64,000 nucleotides of DNA from Flaveria trinervia. Its lineage: Eukaryota; Streptophyta; Magnoliopsida; Asterales; Asteraceae. A program made the position numbers and the translations under genes. Numbering within the stretch: position 1 is the stretch's first letter; the number at the start of each line of letters is the position of its first letter. The notes beneath the pieces were generated by a model. The model was not told where the DNA came from. It was given only the letters and a program-made list of their open reading frames with translations, and made no database searches. Shown one piece after another: positions 34,261 to 46,099 of this stretch. The stretch is taken from positions 45,714,890 to 45,778,889 of the forward strand of contig CM046458.1 in NCBI GenBank assembly GCA_025506515.1. Reading direction: 5' to 3'.

Positions 34261-37096
34261 AGACCCAAACCTTTTTGGTTTTGGGCCTGGTCTCATCAAT
34301 AGATGGTAAACTAGCATGTTTATTTGTAACAACAGCCTGAGAGGAAGAAGATGGTGCAGAAGAGGAGTCCTTTGGCTTAGACCTCCTTTTCTGTGGTTTC
34401 AACATAGGAGAATCTAGTTGGTTAACTCTACCCAACAGATGTTGTACCATCATCACCAGCTGTGTCTGATTTTGTGATAAAGCTTTCAGCTCATCAGACA
34501 CATTGCTAGTGGAGTTAGATAAGGTCCTATGTTGCACCTTCTTCTTTTGAGCACCCTCAGCTGTCACCTGTTTAACTCCTTCCTTTTGGATTGCTTTAAG
34601 GACTTAAGGGTTACAGGATTTGATGTTGCTGATACAAATGTGGTCTCAAACTCAGTTTTCATTTTTACCATTTTCTCATTAATTTCTTCCTTTTGTTTGA
34701 GTTTGGAACCTCTTTTGTACCAACAATCATCTGTAAGATGATTGAACAAACCACATACTTCACATGGTTTCTTCTTCATCTTAGGTTGATCATCAACTAA
34801 AGATGGTGAAGCAACAGAAGACTTGTTCTTCAATGCTTTGGAAGCATTGGTTGCTTTCTTGACAGCATCTTTAGTAGTCTTCAAACTCTTTCTACTGCCA
34901 GTTTTCTTCTCTTCAGTACTGACAGCAGTTGAAGTTTGAACTTCAGGAGTTGAATCCTGCTCTCCAGTCCTTTCAGGACCTTCAGGATTGACTCCTGAGT
35001 TGATCAACTTATTGATCATGTGAATGTCAGCATTTGGACCATCAACATCAGCTGATAGGTTCAAAGAGGACTTGATACTGACTGCTACTTCTGATTGTGC
35101 TGTATCAGAAGGTAGATCACATGACTTGATGGATTGGTTATCACTCTCACCACCATCAGATTCTACCTCTGCTCTTGGGGTAAAATCTGTAGGTGGAGCA
35201 GTGTGATTGTAACCAATTCCAAACTTCACATTTGAAGCAGATTGCTTACTAAGAAGCATTTCAAAACCTTTGCATGATTGTACCCATCTATCACACTCGA
35301 CCTGGGTAACTGCAAGGGTTTCTTTGAGATCTTTGTACTTCTCTAAAAGTACATCTTCTCTAGCCTTATCATCAATTATTTTGCAATTCAGTTTATAAAC
35401 CTCATCATTTTTATCTTTGAGCACAAACTCAAACTCAGCTTTGTTTTTGGAAATTACTTGTTCTAGCTCAATGTTCTTATTAATTAAAGCTACATTTGCT
35501 TCTCTAATGGAAGCAAATGCTGCTATGCATTGTTCAGAACATAATTTGGCTTTTGCCTCAGAGGATACCTGTGATACCTGAGGTGTAGAGGCATTGGAAG
35601 ATGAAGTATCAGCAGACTCCAAAGCCATAAGAGCTAGATTCCCAAAGGGACTGTCACCACCATGTTGACCAGCACCTGAGAACAGTTGATCATGACCAGA
35701 CAAGTCATCTGGTAAACTGCTCCAGTCAACAACTCCTGGGGTGAAGAAGCTGTGTTGTTGAGATGAAGGTTGTTGATGAGATAGGGAAGGCTGAGGTTCT
35801 GGTAATGCATGAGGTTGTGGTGTCATAGGAACTTGAACTTGACTTGACTGTGGCATGTAATAACAAGGGTACTGATAAGGCATTTGACCCTGAGGAACAA
35901 AATATGCCGGAGATTGTTGTTGAGGATGATGACTAGATGTGACAGGATGTTGCCCTCTGTTTTGTTGACTGTTGCCAGGAAAAGTCACAAAGGGTGCAGT
36001 AGAGTTTGATCCAGTTGATCTACACTCTCTTGCAAAGTGTCCAAGCCGTTGGCATTTGTGACACCTCAACTTGCTCTTGTCAAAACCAACTTTGGTTTTG
36101 CCAGAGAGTCCTGGGAATTTTCTTCCAGTTCTTTTGTAGAACTTCTGAGATCTGATATTTATCAAGGCCATTTGGCTCAAAATATCCATCTCTTCTAAGT
36201 CATCATCAGCAATCCCCTTGAGATCATCCATAATGAAACATAAATTGTCATTATTACCCCAGTAAACTGACCATCAACACTTACAAATGCAGAATTAGAA
36301 GTGCTCGAAGAGAAATTAATATGCTCATCATACTGGCATTCAGATGCAGCATATTCTGACTCATGACCCACCAAGGCAGTGTTGCCTTGAATAAAGTCTT
36401 CAGTGAGCTTTCCAGATGAAGACAGCTTTCTCTTCTGTTCTATCTCTCTCTCAAAAGTGAGCAATTTCCCATGGAGTTGGGTGAGAGATAGTTTGTCCAA
36501 ACTTGCACTGGAGCGTAGGACAATAGTATATGTGTCCCATCTCTCAGGCAGTGATCTGAGAAATCTGTTATTCATCTGAATATTGGTGTATTCAAGTTTG
36601 ACCATTTTTAGTTCAGAGATCAAACAAGAAAACCGCTCATATTGTTGAGTCAGTGTCTCACCCTTTCTATGAGAGAATGTCTCATATTGTTGGGCAAGAA
36701 TTTCTCTATTATTTGCCAAGACCTCATCTGTTCCTCCAAATTGTTCTTTCAAAGCAATCCAGAGGTCATGGGCAGTTTCATGATGCATTAGCCCAGAATA
36801 GATTTCATTGGGCAAAGCCATGGCCAGAATTCCATGGGCTTTTGCATCAATCTCAAGCAACTTTTTATCCTCATCTGAGTATTGCTCCCTCCTCTTCGGA
36901 ACCATTTGATTGGTTTCCGGGTTATTCACCATAGGCTTGTGTGGACCATGTACCACTGATGTCCACACCCTGCGCTGTTAACAGACAGGTGATGGAGCAT
37001 ACGTCTTTGCCATATGTTATACTCATTCCTAACCAGCATAGGAGGCTTGGTTGAGGAACCAGTATTGTGAGGATCATTGGAGGGAGTGGTCATTTT
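34247..37096 (-). pseudogene. C2 gag, large two-knuckle type with frameshifts
   Basis: The start is the ATG at about 37096 (MTTPSND). The capsid runs through DAKAHGILAMALPNEIYSG, LTQQYERFSCLI and NNRFLRSLPERWDTY (36195-36968). The next 555-residue frame (34564-36231) has a first knuckle, CHKCQRLGHFAREC, a Gln/Pro/Ser-rich region and a likely coiled coil (EQVISKNKAEFEFVLKDKND). A second knuckle follows, CEVCGLFNHLTDDC. The tail ends KTKKVWVSKTN at 34247. Frameshifts lie near 36968 (one base less than C1), near 36250 in a G run, and near 34565. About 900 residues is long for Copia gag but fits SIRE. Confidence 0.9.
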
Positions 37097-37313
37097 CAGT
37101 TCAAAAACAGTTTAGTTCAAGTTTTAAAAAGTTTTAGACAAACCACAACAAACTCAATGAGAACCAAGAAAAGATCTCAGGATGAATGAGCAGAAATACA
37201 GAAAATTCAATCTCTATAACCGTTTCTTGCAAAAACAAAAGCTAATTCAATCAAACTTGGATCTTGAATAGCAGTTTCAATGATCAATTATTAGATCGAT
37301 CAATGATTAACCT

Positions 37314-37325
37314 GCTCTGATACCA
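37314..37325 (-). promoter_or_regulatory. Primer binding site, initiator tRNA-Met (C2)
   Basis: The minus strand reads TGGTATCAGAGC, two bases from the 5' LTR. Confidence 0.93.
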
Positions 37326-37327
37326 TT

Positions 37328-38219
37328 TGACAGGATCAGTGATCACAAGTTTGATGTATCAGAATATAAAGCAGCGGAATACAAACACGAATTAGACAAA
37401 TTGTAGCAAGCAACAATATATGTAAGCGTTAAGATCGCATACGGTTATAGGGAGAGAATATGAATTTCTGATTTCTAGGAATGTTTATAGATGTAGAATA
37501 TTTCTAATCAAATCAATCATCATTCCATTCAATTGCTCATATCGCTCAATGATTACAATGGGTTGTCACTCCTTATATAGAGTGCAACAGTCACTGCTGT
37601 TATCACGGAAAGTGACAACTGGCAGATCCAATACAGAAATAACTAATCTTAACAAACTACTGAAATGTTCACAACTACTGAGAACATATCAGCAAGTTAA
37701 GTACAAAATATAAAACTACTGAAACTACAACGACTGAAGAACAAGCTCTTCAGTCGTTTTACAAAACTACTGAAACAAAGAAAATAAAACTACTGATATC
37801 ACAACTACTGAAGAAGTACTCTTCAGCAGTTGTGACAAACTACTGAGGCTTCAGTACTTGATCTTCAGACTTTGACCTTCAGGCGTTTCATCAGCTGATG
37901 ACTTCAGTAGATATCATCAGCTGATGTCTTCAGTCTTTGTCTTCAGACTTTGTACATCAGTTGTTGATCTTCAGCACTTGTGAACTCTTCAGCTGTTGTA
38001 CTTCAGTACTTTGGTCTTTCAGCTTCAGCACTTGTGTTCTTCAGCTGTTGTACTTCAGCACTTTGTTCTTCAGCTGTTAAGGTCTTCAGCACTTGATCTT
38101 CAGCTGTTGAAGTCTTCAGCACTTGTCAAACTACTGATGAGGCTTTCAGCAGTTGTTGTGATACCGTGTGGGACTTAGAGGTTTTCTGATCTTGGCTCAT
38201 TGGTTCTTTTGGTCCAACA
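37328..38219 (-). repeat. 5' LTR of C2
   Basis: The LTR is 892 bp, almost identical to 25761-26653. The motif array spans 37665-38165. Confidence 0.95.
37571..37581 (-). promoter_or_regulatory. TATA box in the C2 5' LTR
   Basis: The minus strand reads CTATATAAGG, about 640 bp into the LTR. That leaves about 240 bp for transcribed R and U5. Core promoter assignment is by position and sequence only. Confidence 0.65.
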
Positions 38220-40785
38220 AATGAAAGCTGGGAATCACAAAAGGTGAGACTGCCTTGATTTCTAACTTTGATTGGAGTACAGAGTTGAAGAGACAAGGAC
38301 AGAGATTAAATCATGCATTGTTGGCTGAGTTTTGTTAACAGAAGGTAAAGGAAGACTGTGAAGATGAATCTAATTCCCTTCAAGGAATTCAAAGATAGGC
38401 TGAGTTTCTGTGAAAGAGAAAGAACAGAAGGATGAGAAGATTTTAGATCAGATAAATTGAAGGACTAAAGAAGGAAGAAAGTCATCCCCCGTCGCAAGGA
38501 AGAATATGATGAAATGCTACTATCACTGTTAGGAAACAAAGTCAGTACTCTGGTGTGCAATAGAAAGGCATTAGCAGCATAAAGGGGGTGATGGGACTCC
38601 ATAATGAGTAATTCAAGATATGTCTCTCAACAACCGCTTGCAAAAATTAGATTATTGGGGATTTATAAAAGCATCGACTATTAATTGATATGAGAAAGAT
38701 TTAAAAGCATTAAGTGATGAACTTAAACATCAATGAATCAAAATATTTTGTGTTAAAACTAAACAAGGCCTTGAAAGAAAATGACACTTTAAAACGAATT
38801 GTTTGGGAAAGAATGTTGAGATTAATACACGAATTGTTTTCGAAAGAAATGTTGAGATACAACTTTTGACTGAAAAGAGTTGCTCTTTACTGAATTTGAA
38901 ACAAGCAAACTTCAGTCAAAGTTAGACAATGGACATATCTGGAATAAAACATGATTATTTATGTCCATCTTCAACAAGGAGCTAGGATTAAAACGAGATT
39001 GGGATATGAACATGTTAAGGTATATCCTCCACCTAGTACATATTGTTATTCTCCTATGCCTGTTTCCTCATCCTTCTAATGATTTGATTAAAACAGATAC
39101 TAACAGTATGTTTGTAGGTTTAGAGGGTGTTAATCCTAAGCATGTTCGTGAGGACTATGACTATGGACCAATTAGTGGGCTTGGATGCACTAGTATTAGT
39201 ACACCTGATTTTCAGCATTCTGTTTTAGATCATAAATCTAGTTTAAATTCTGGTTTTGTTTCTACTGAACCTATAACAAACACGGTCTCATCATGTTCTC
39301 ACGATGTTTCTATTTCATCTTCAAATTATGTACAATGTGATGATGTTTCTTGTTCTGATGATGTTAACGGTGCAACTGATCTCACTACAAAGAATAACAA
39401 GAAACATAAAACAAATTGTTTTGACAAATTCTTTTCTCATCCAATTCCATCTTTTATTTCAACAAATATTTCTTTATCAAATGAAAGAGTAGCAACTTCA
39501 TCTGAAGCTAGCACAAGTGGTACTAGTACTACTTGTACTTCAGATGATTATTCATCTACTTCTGTAAATAATAATTCGTGTTCACATAAATACAGACCTC
39601 GTGGCATGTATGAGAGATATAGTGACATTGATTCTAATATATTGAATGTGATGAGGAAATACATATTGATCACATACCTATCTCATTACACTACAGACCT
39701 AGACACAAACTACACTGATTTAGGTGTGGCTAAGAGGATCATTTAGTCAAGAATTGTCCCACACTACATCATGGTCATGCTAATAGGAATTCTTTTGGAA
39801 ATAAATTAACAAAATTAGTTAATAACTTCTTTTGTAAGAAAACTGCTTCTTCTAAAGCTAATATTGTTCAAACTTGGGTTCCTATCTCACCTAGTTAATT
39901 AGTTCTTTTATATTGGAGGAGTCATCCACTAAGATTGTAAACAGCGTATGGAGTGTAGATAATGGATGCTCTAGACATATGACGGGCTGAAAGATTTGTT
40001 GACCAATTATCAGATTATAAATGGAGGCTATGTTGCTTTTGAGCTGAACGAAAGAATCGCACCCTTATTGAAGCCGCTTGTACAATGTTGATAGAATCGT
40101 CGTTACCCATTATCTTTTAGGCTGAAGCGGTAAATTGTGCTTCATATGTTCTAAACTGGGTGTTCATAGTCAAGGACAAAATGAAGAATCCTTATGAATT
40201 TTTCATAAACGGAAACCTTTAATTGACTTCTTTCGACCATTTGGTTGTTCATGCACTCTTTTGAATACTCAATCCTAGAAGACAAAGTTCGGTGCCGTGG
40301 CTAATGAGTATTACTTTGTCGGTTATTCTTCTTCTCAAAAGGCCTATCGGGTATATAACAAGAGAACACGTATTGTTCAAGAGTCATTCTATGTTGATTG
40401 GCAGGAGTCTAACTCGTCTGATGTTCGATATGAACCAGCATGGCTCTTTGACTCCGATACTATGTTTAATTCTTTTAATCTTCCCGTTTTCGATGATGAT
40501 GTGCCCATCTCAAATGCTCAAACAAATATCATTTCTTCAACTCCATACCTGTCATTCCTCAAGTTCATTCCACATCCTCAGCAATGATGCTACGTCAGTT
40601 GATGTTGCATCATCCTCATCATCATTTGATCCTTCACCTCCACCCATTTCAACATCCCTTCCTTCATCACCAACATCTATCTCACCACAGCATGTACCAT
40701 CTCTCTCAAACCAATCTACTCGTCCACAATCTGTCAGCCAATCATCTCCAAACAACTTGCCTTTATCCACTGATTTCAGACTTTG
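38220..40785 (+). pseudogene. C0 gag C-terminus, protease and integrase remnants
   Basis: C0 resumes after C2. 38220-38960 is decayed. 38961-39746 is open for 261 residues: a Ser/Thr-rich gag tail with KKHKTNCFDKFF and YRPRGMYERYSD. A damaged zinc knuckle near 39720-39760 (GHLVKNCP in another frame) and a gag end reading VQTWVPIS follow. A protease scrap near 39950 reads VDNGCSRHMT, where Asn-Gly replaces Ser-Gly. At about 40040 the sequence jumps to the end of the integrase core, ERKNRTLIEAACTM, so the GAG-pre-integrase and most of integrase are deleted. 40297-40587 holds the integrase C-terminus (YYFVGYSSSQKAYRVYN). Then comes a Ser/Pro-rich link to G2. Confidence 0.83.
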
Positions 40786-42773
40786 TGTAAGACCCCGTTC
40801 CGGGATGCTTACAGCTAGTAAATCATTGCACATAAAGCATATAACTTTACATTTGACCTTCATAAACATAGCAGCGGAACATCAAAGTAACTTTTCAATT
40901 CATTATAAATGCTTTGGTGAGTTAATACAATCGTTCATTTCAAAACATTGTTTGTTCGCATTACAATGCAAAATCATTAAACAAAAGAATGTCATCCAAA
41001 AAGCTTAGTAGCCGCCCCGTGCCATCCTCAGCAACATTACCTGCCAACTGGAAACACATAAAAGTCAGCGTTGCTGAGTGAGTTCAAATTTTATAAAAAA
41101 ACATACTTTGCTTTCATTAAAATCGTTCTTTACTTTCTTTCAAATCATAACAGTCTTAGAACGTGGTCACACATCGTACGTACACATAGAAAATATTTAT
41201 TATCTTCATCATCATTCCTTTTGTACTTTTATTATCTTTCGTTTTCATCTAGGTCCTGTCATGTGCTTAACCCCCCTCTAGAGCACCAAGCAATCCATCT
41301 AGGGTTAAGCGACATAGACCCCATACATCTGGTCAATCACAAAGATTGAACCCCTATGTGCATCCTCATGGGGTATTTAACCCGCTCACAGTTGAGCTAA
41401 CAACCCCTCATTAGGTGTGAACCTCCATACATATGCTTGATCACACGGATCAAGCCCTAGTGTGCATCCTCATGGGGTAGCTAACCCGCACACGGTTAAG
41501 CTAACACTCCTCATTAAGTGTGAACCTCCTTACATTTGCTTGTAATACTTTCTTACGTTCGTTCGTTCATTAATGCATGCATTCTTCATTTCGTTCCTCT
41601 TTTCATTATATTCCACTTTACGTTACATAATAATTTTCAGTTCATTCATTAACATTCAACGCAAATCCAAGGGAAAATAATCATACATAATAAGGAACAT
41701 CAACATACACAGTCAGCATCATCATACAGGACATCATCATACATACATAGCATACATCATACACATCATCATGCATAAACATACAACATCATGCATCATC
41801 GTCATCCATGCGCATCATAAGTCTTATGACCTCAAAAGTTAACTTACATGAACCCCTGGGAATCTCCCACGTTAAAACTTACATCTGCACTTTCCCCTGA
41901 AAATCGGTAAATAAACTATGTTCCCCCGGGTGCAAAAGCCCTACTTGGGCGTATGGGCACCCTGCAGTCGCATGGCCTCCCAGGCGACTAAACACCATGT
42001 GGATGAACTCTAGGTGAATGGGCACTATGCGAATGGCCCTAATGCGGATGGACACAATGTGGATGAAATCCAATGCGGATGAACTCCTGTGCGAATGGAC
42101 CTAGGCGTATGGACCCCAGTCGCTCCATACGAATGAACTCCAGTCAGACGACTCACAAGCATATGGACTCCAATCACACGACTCGCATGTGAATGAACCT
42201 CAGGCACATGCCATTCGGTCGCCTAGCCCTAGCTGATGCAGAATGCAGTTCATCCCGAACCCAATCTGCACTTTTCGGCCTCCAAATCCTCTTAAACCTG
42301 TTCTAAGCCCAAATCAACCATCCTAAACCTAGAAACACATACCACAACACCATTCAAGCACACACAAGCCCTAAAACAAACTTCACTAGCATCACACACA
42401 ACACATACATACGGGTTCAACACACACTTCAAAAACGGGTTTTACTATGTGCTCCAGCCCCAAATCAGTTGAAAATTTATAAAAGAGGGGTCCTAGAACT
42501 CACACAAATAACACTGTCGAGTAGAGCTTCAATCCAATTCGCTACACCTTAACTTTCACGCTCGAATCCATGAAAAGCTTGAACCCTCTTTTCTCCCCCT
42601 TTCTCTCTTTGGCTGATTTTCACAAGTATAGGGGAGGGTGTGGCTGCCTTCCCCCTCTTATACCCCCACTCATTCAAGGTTTTTCGTGCTTTTGCAAATT
42701 TGGTCCCTCGAATTTGGACTTTATTTCTTTTTCTTTCTTTTTTCGGCTTCAAAGAAAATAACCGGGTGTTACA
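40786..42773 (-). repeat. 3' LTR of G2
   Basis: On the plus strand it runs from TGTAAGACCCCG to GGGTGTTACA. The array of GCGAATGGAC-type units lies at about 41925-42230. Confidence 0.93.
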
Positions 42774-42788
42774 AGTCCACCCCCCTTA
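42774..42788 (-). promoter_or_regulatory. Polypurine tract of G2
   Basis: The minus strand reads AAGGGGGGTGGACT next to the 3' LTR. Confidence 0.85.
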
Positions 42789-42812
42789 AATAGGTTTCAT
42801 CCCCGAAACCTG

Positions 42813-44020
42813 TTATTCCTCGAACAGACGTGGGTAATACTGTCTCATCTCTTCTTTTGTCTCCCACGTAGACTCGGATCCCTTCCTGTGCTTCCACTGT
42901 ACACGCACAAGAGGAACCACTTTATTCCTCAGCCTCTTCTCTTTTCGATCAATGATCGCCACTGGTTGCTCCACATAATTGAGCCGTTCATCTACCTTGC
43001 TATCCTCCAGTGGAACAATCATATCTTCGCCTGCCAAACATTTTTTCAGATGAGATACATGGAACGTCGGATGAAATCCACTTAACTCATCTTGTAAATC
43101 CAGTCTATAAGCCACCTCTCCTACTCGTGAGATGATTCAGAAAGGCCCTGTGTATCTCGGGCTCAACTTGCCCCGCTTTCTAAACCGAATGATACCCTTC
43201 CAAGGTGAGACCTTCAACATAACCCTGTCACCCACCTGGAACTCAATCGGTCTACGTCATTTATCATCATACGACTTCTATCTATCTTTGGCTGCCTTCA
43301 TGAAGGCCTTAATCTTCTCAAGCTTTTCATTCGTAGCCTCGATCACCTCGACGCTTCCTAATTCTTTCTGACCAATGTCACCCCAACACACGGGTGTCCT
43401 GCATCTCCTACCATGCAGCATTTATAAGGTGGCATACCAATGTTGGCATGATAACTGTTGTCATATGAGAACTCAGCTAACGGTAAGTGGTCATCCCAAC
43501 TTCCTCCAAAATTGATACCACATGCACGAAGAATATCCTCTAGCATCAGAATGGTCCTTTCTGACTGACCATCTGTCTGAGGATGATAATCGTGCTAATA
43601 TGCAACCTCATCCCCATCACGTCGTGGAATTTCTTCCAGAATTTAAATGTAAACAGGATGTCACGATCAGACACAATAAAAACCGGCACACCATGACGAG
43701 TTACAATTTCCTTGATGAATAGATATGCCAACTCTCGGATGAATATGTCTCGTGGACTGGTAGAAAGTGAGCACTCTTCGTCAAACGGTCAACTATCACC
43801 CATATGGCATCATACCCTTTCGGGTACGCGGCAGCTTCGTAATAAAATCCATGGTGATATGTTCCCACTTCCACTCCGGTATATCCAAAGGTTGGATCTT
43901 CCTATACGGCTTCTGATGCACGGCCTTCACTTGTAGACAAGTAAGGCATTTACTCACATACTCCACCACATCACGTTTCATACTCGGCCACCAATAATCT
44001 TTCTTCATGTCTTGGTACAT
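42813..44020 (-). pseudogene. G2 integrase with chromodomain-like C-terminus
   Basis: From 44020 down: YWWPSMKRDVVEYVSKCLTCLQ (end of the zinc-binding domain), HITMDFITKLPRT (first Asp), IVSDRDILFTFKFW (second Asp), then a frameshift before QKGPF near 43546. MLEDILRACGINFGGSWDDHLPLAEF is in the next frame. The C-terminal frame (42813-43115) reads MAYRLDLQDELSGFHPTFHVSHLKKCL and ends LVRVQWKHRKGSESTWETKEEM, a chromodomain-like end typical of Tekay chromoviruses. The catalytic Glu lies near the frameshift (SQKGP replaces SERTI in G1), so the triad is lost. Confidence 0.87.
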
Positions 44021-45360
44021 CTTTGTAGCACCGGGATGAATAGAGTATGAGTCTTATGAGCATCATCCAAAATCTTCACCCGTAGATCCCCAAAACAAGG
44101 AATCCACATCCTCCCTAATCGAGTTCTAACACCAAGCATGTTCTCACCTAATTCTGTGACTAGACCTCTCATTCTTTTAGAGTTAAGATGATCTTCTCTC
44201 AACGCTTCATCTTGTAACTCCTTGACTTGCTTCATCACATCTGAGGTCATGATCAACTGATATGCTTTCACCCGAATTGGCTCGGGCCTCTCTTCTCGGC
44301 TAAGGGCATCCGCCACCACATTGGCTTTGCCCAGATGGTAGTGGATCTTGCAATCATAATCCATTATGAGCTCCAACCATCGTCTCTGCCTCATGTTCAG
44401 GTCCTTCTGCTCTAAGAAGTACTTCAAGCTCTTATGGTTAGTGAATATGGTGCACTTTAACGCAAAGACCACAGCTGCTAGCTACAAGTCATGAGTAGGA
44501 TAATTGACCTCATGAACCTTTAACTGTCAGGATGCATAGGCTAGAGCCTTTCCTCTCTGCATTAACACACACCCCAACCCTGAGTAGGAAGCATCAAAAT
44601 AAACCACCAGATCTTCACTTCCATCGGGTAATGACAAAACAGGAGCTTGAGTCAATCTCGCCTTTAATTCCTGGAACGCCTTCTCTTGAGCTTGACCCCA
44701 TACAAACTTCACATCTTTTCGAGTCGACTTGGTTAGTGGAGAAGCGATCTTAGAGAAGTCTTGAATGAATCTTCTGTAGTAGCCTGCCAAACCCAAGAAA
44801 CTACCAATCTTGAATGGCGTGTTTGGAGACTTCCATTGCATTACTACCTCCACCTTTGTCGGGTCCACCATAATCCCACCAGGATTCACCACATGACCCA
44901 AGAATTGAACCTCGCGCAACCAGAACGCGCACTTGGAGAACTTGGCGTACAACTTCTCCTTTCTCAACGTCTCCAAAAGCTCCCGAATGTGCCCGACATG
45001 CTCTATCTCGCTCTTCGAATAAATCAAGATATCATCAATAAACACAATCACTGATTTATCCAACATCGGCCAACACCTTATCTTCTCTATCCATAAAAGC
45101 TATTTTAGAGATATCCTTCTCCTTCACTTTCAACTGATGGTAACCAAATCGAAGGTCTATCCTTCAGAACAAACTGGCACCTTGAAGCTGATCAAACAAG
45201 TCATCAATTCTTGGTAAGGGGTAGCGGTTATTTATCGTCAACTTATTCAGCTCACGGTAGTCAATACACATCCTCATACTACCATCTTTCTTCTTCACGA
45301 ATAAGACCGGAGCACCCTAAAGGAGAGATCTAATAAACACCTTATTAAGCAGCTCTTGCA
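44005..45360 (-). pseudogene. G2 reverse transcriptase and RNase H, with RT deletion
   Basis: RT palm and thumb run from 45066: LDKSVIVFIDDILIYSKSE (catalytic Asp pair), FLGHVVNPGGI and FLGLAGYYRRFIQDFSKI. The RNase H start is VVYFDASYSGLGCVLMQRG (first Asp), and RNase H continues at 44005-44472 with FTNHKSLKYFLEQ and NVVADALSRE. FTNH replaces the usual FTDH, so an RNase H active-site Asp is changed. Between about 45066 and 45100 roughly 95 bp present in G1 are missing, removing the LGLTNAPAAF motif region. Upstream RT (45100-45360) is frameshifted. Confidence 0.88.
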
Positions 45361-45361
45361 A

Positions 45362-46015
45362 CTACTCCATAAACTCTTTTATCTCAATCGAAGCCAACCG
45401 ATATGGTGCCTTGGCAACAGGTTGGGCACCCAGTATCAGATCAATCTGAAACTTGATCTCATGGTCAGGTGGTACTTCTGGTAAGTCTTCTGGGAACACA
45501 TCTGGGAAGTCACACACAAACGGTACATCAAACAGTTGTGGTGTTAGCGTATCCACATCCTTTACGTAGGCCAAGTAGGCACTACATCCATGCCTCGTGC
45601 ACTTTCCCGCCACCGCCATTGAGATTACTTTTGGGATCATCGTGACCCGATCCCCATAAACCATTACCTTACTCTCGTCAGGTGCTGTCAGTCGAATCAT
45701 CTTCTTGCGACACACAATGTTCGTCTCGTAATCCGCTAACCAATCCATCCCAAGAACCACATCGAAACCACCTAAGGTCATCACGAATGGTCTAACAGGA
45801 AATTTATGACTATCTAGTTCCACATCGCAGTCTTCTATCATCTCAGAAATCCTGGTAGACTTACCTATGGTAGTTTCTACATCAAAGGGCGCATCAACAC
45901 TCCTACTACTAATAGGCAGTTTAGCATAAAAAGCAGTAAAAATAAAACTTTTACTGGCACCAGAATCAAATAACAGGGAGGCTAAAGTTTGGTTTACTAG
46001 AAACGTACTTGACAC
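45362..46015 (-). pseudogene. G2 aspartic protease region
   Basis: A 217-residue open stretch holds the retropepsin-like protease with an intact catalytic loop, ASLLFDSGASKSFI, near residue 15. FVMTLGGFDVVLGMDWLADYE, VMVYGDRVTMIPK and FPEDLPEVPPDHEIKFQIDL then lead into RT. This is the best-preserved part of G2 and shows what G1 has lost. Confidence 0.88.
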
Positions 46016-46099
46016 GACATCAAGGTTCGTTCTAGCTTCCTCCTACATCATCGTAAATGCTCTAACGCTCACCCTCGGTCCTTCTCCTCCAGCCTTTTT

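Larger units (their letters stand above)
25761..38219 (-). mobile_element. SIRE-like Ty1/Copia element C2, nested in C0
   Basis: A 12,459 bp element has two LTRs of 893 and 892 bp. Minus-strand ends are TGTTGGACC and GATCCTGTCA. The order is LTR, initiator-Met primer site, gag, protease, integrase, RT, RNase H, spacer, accessory ORF, polypurine tract, LTR. A clean duplication next to the TG/CA ends is not visible. AAATG occurs at both borders (25758-25762 and 38219-38223) and overlaps the LTR ends, so the exact junction is ambiguous. The LTRs differ at only about seven sites by eye, many of them small indels. The RT motif FFLGLQIKQ, large two-knuckle gag and accessory ORF fit the SIRE lineage. 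Confidence 0.93.

Noticed and set aside
25756..38224. GAAAA/AATGA as the C2 target duplication
   Set aside because: These are the five bases beside the TG/CA ends and they do not match. AAATG at both borders is possible but overlaps the LTR termini.
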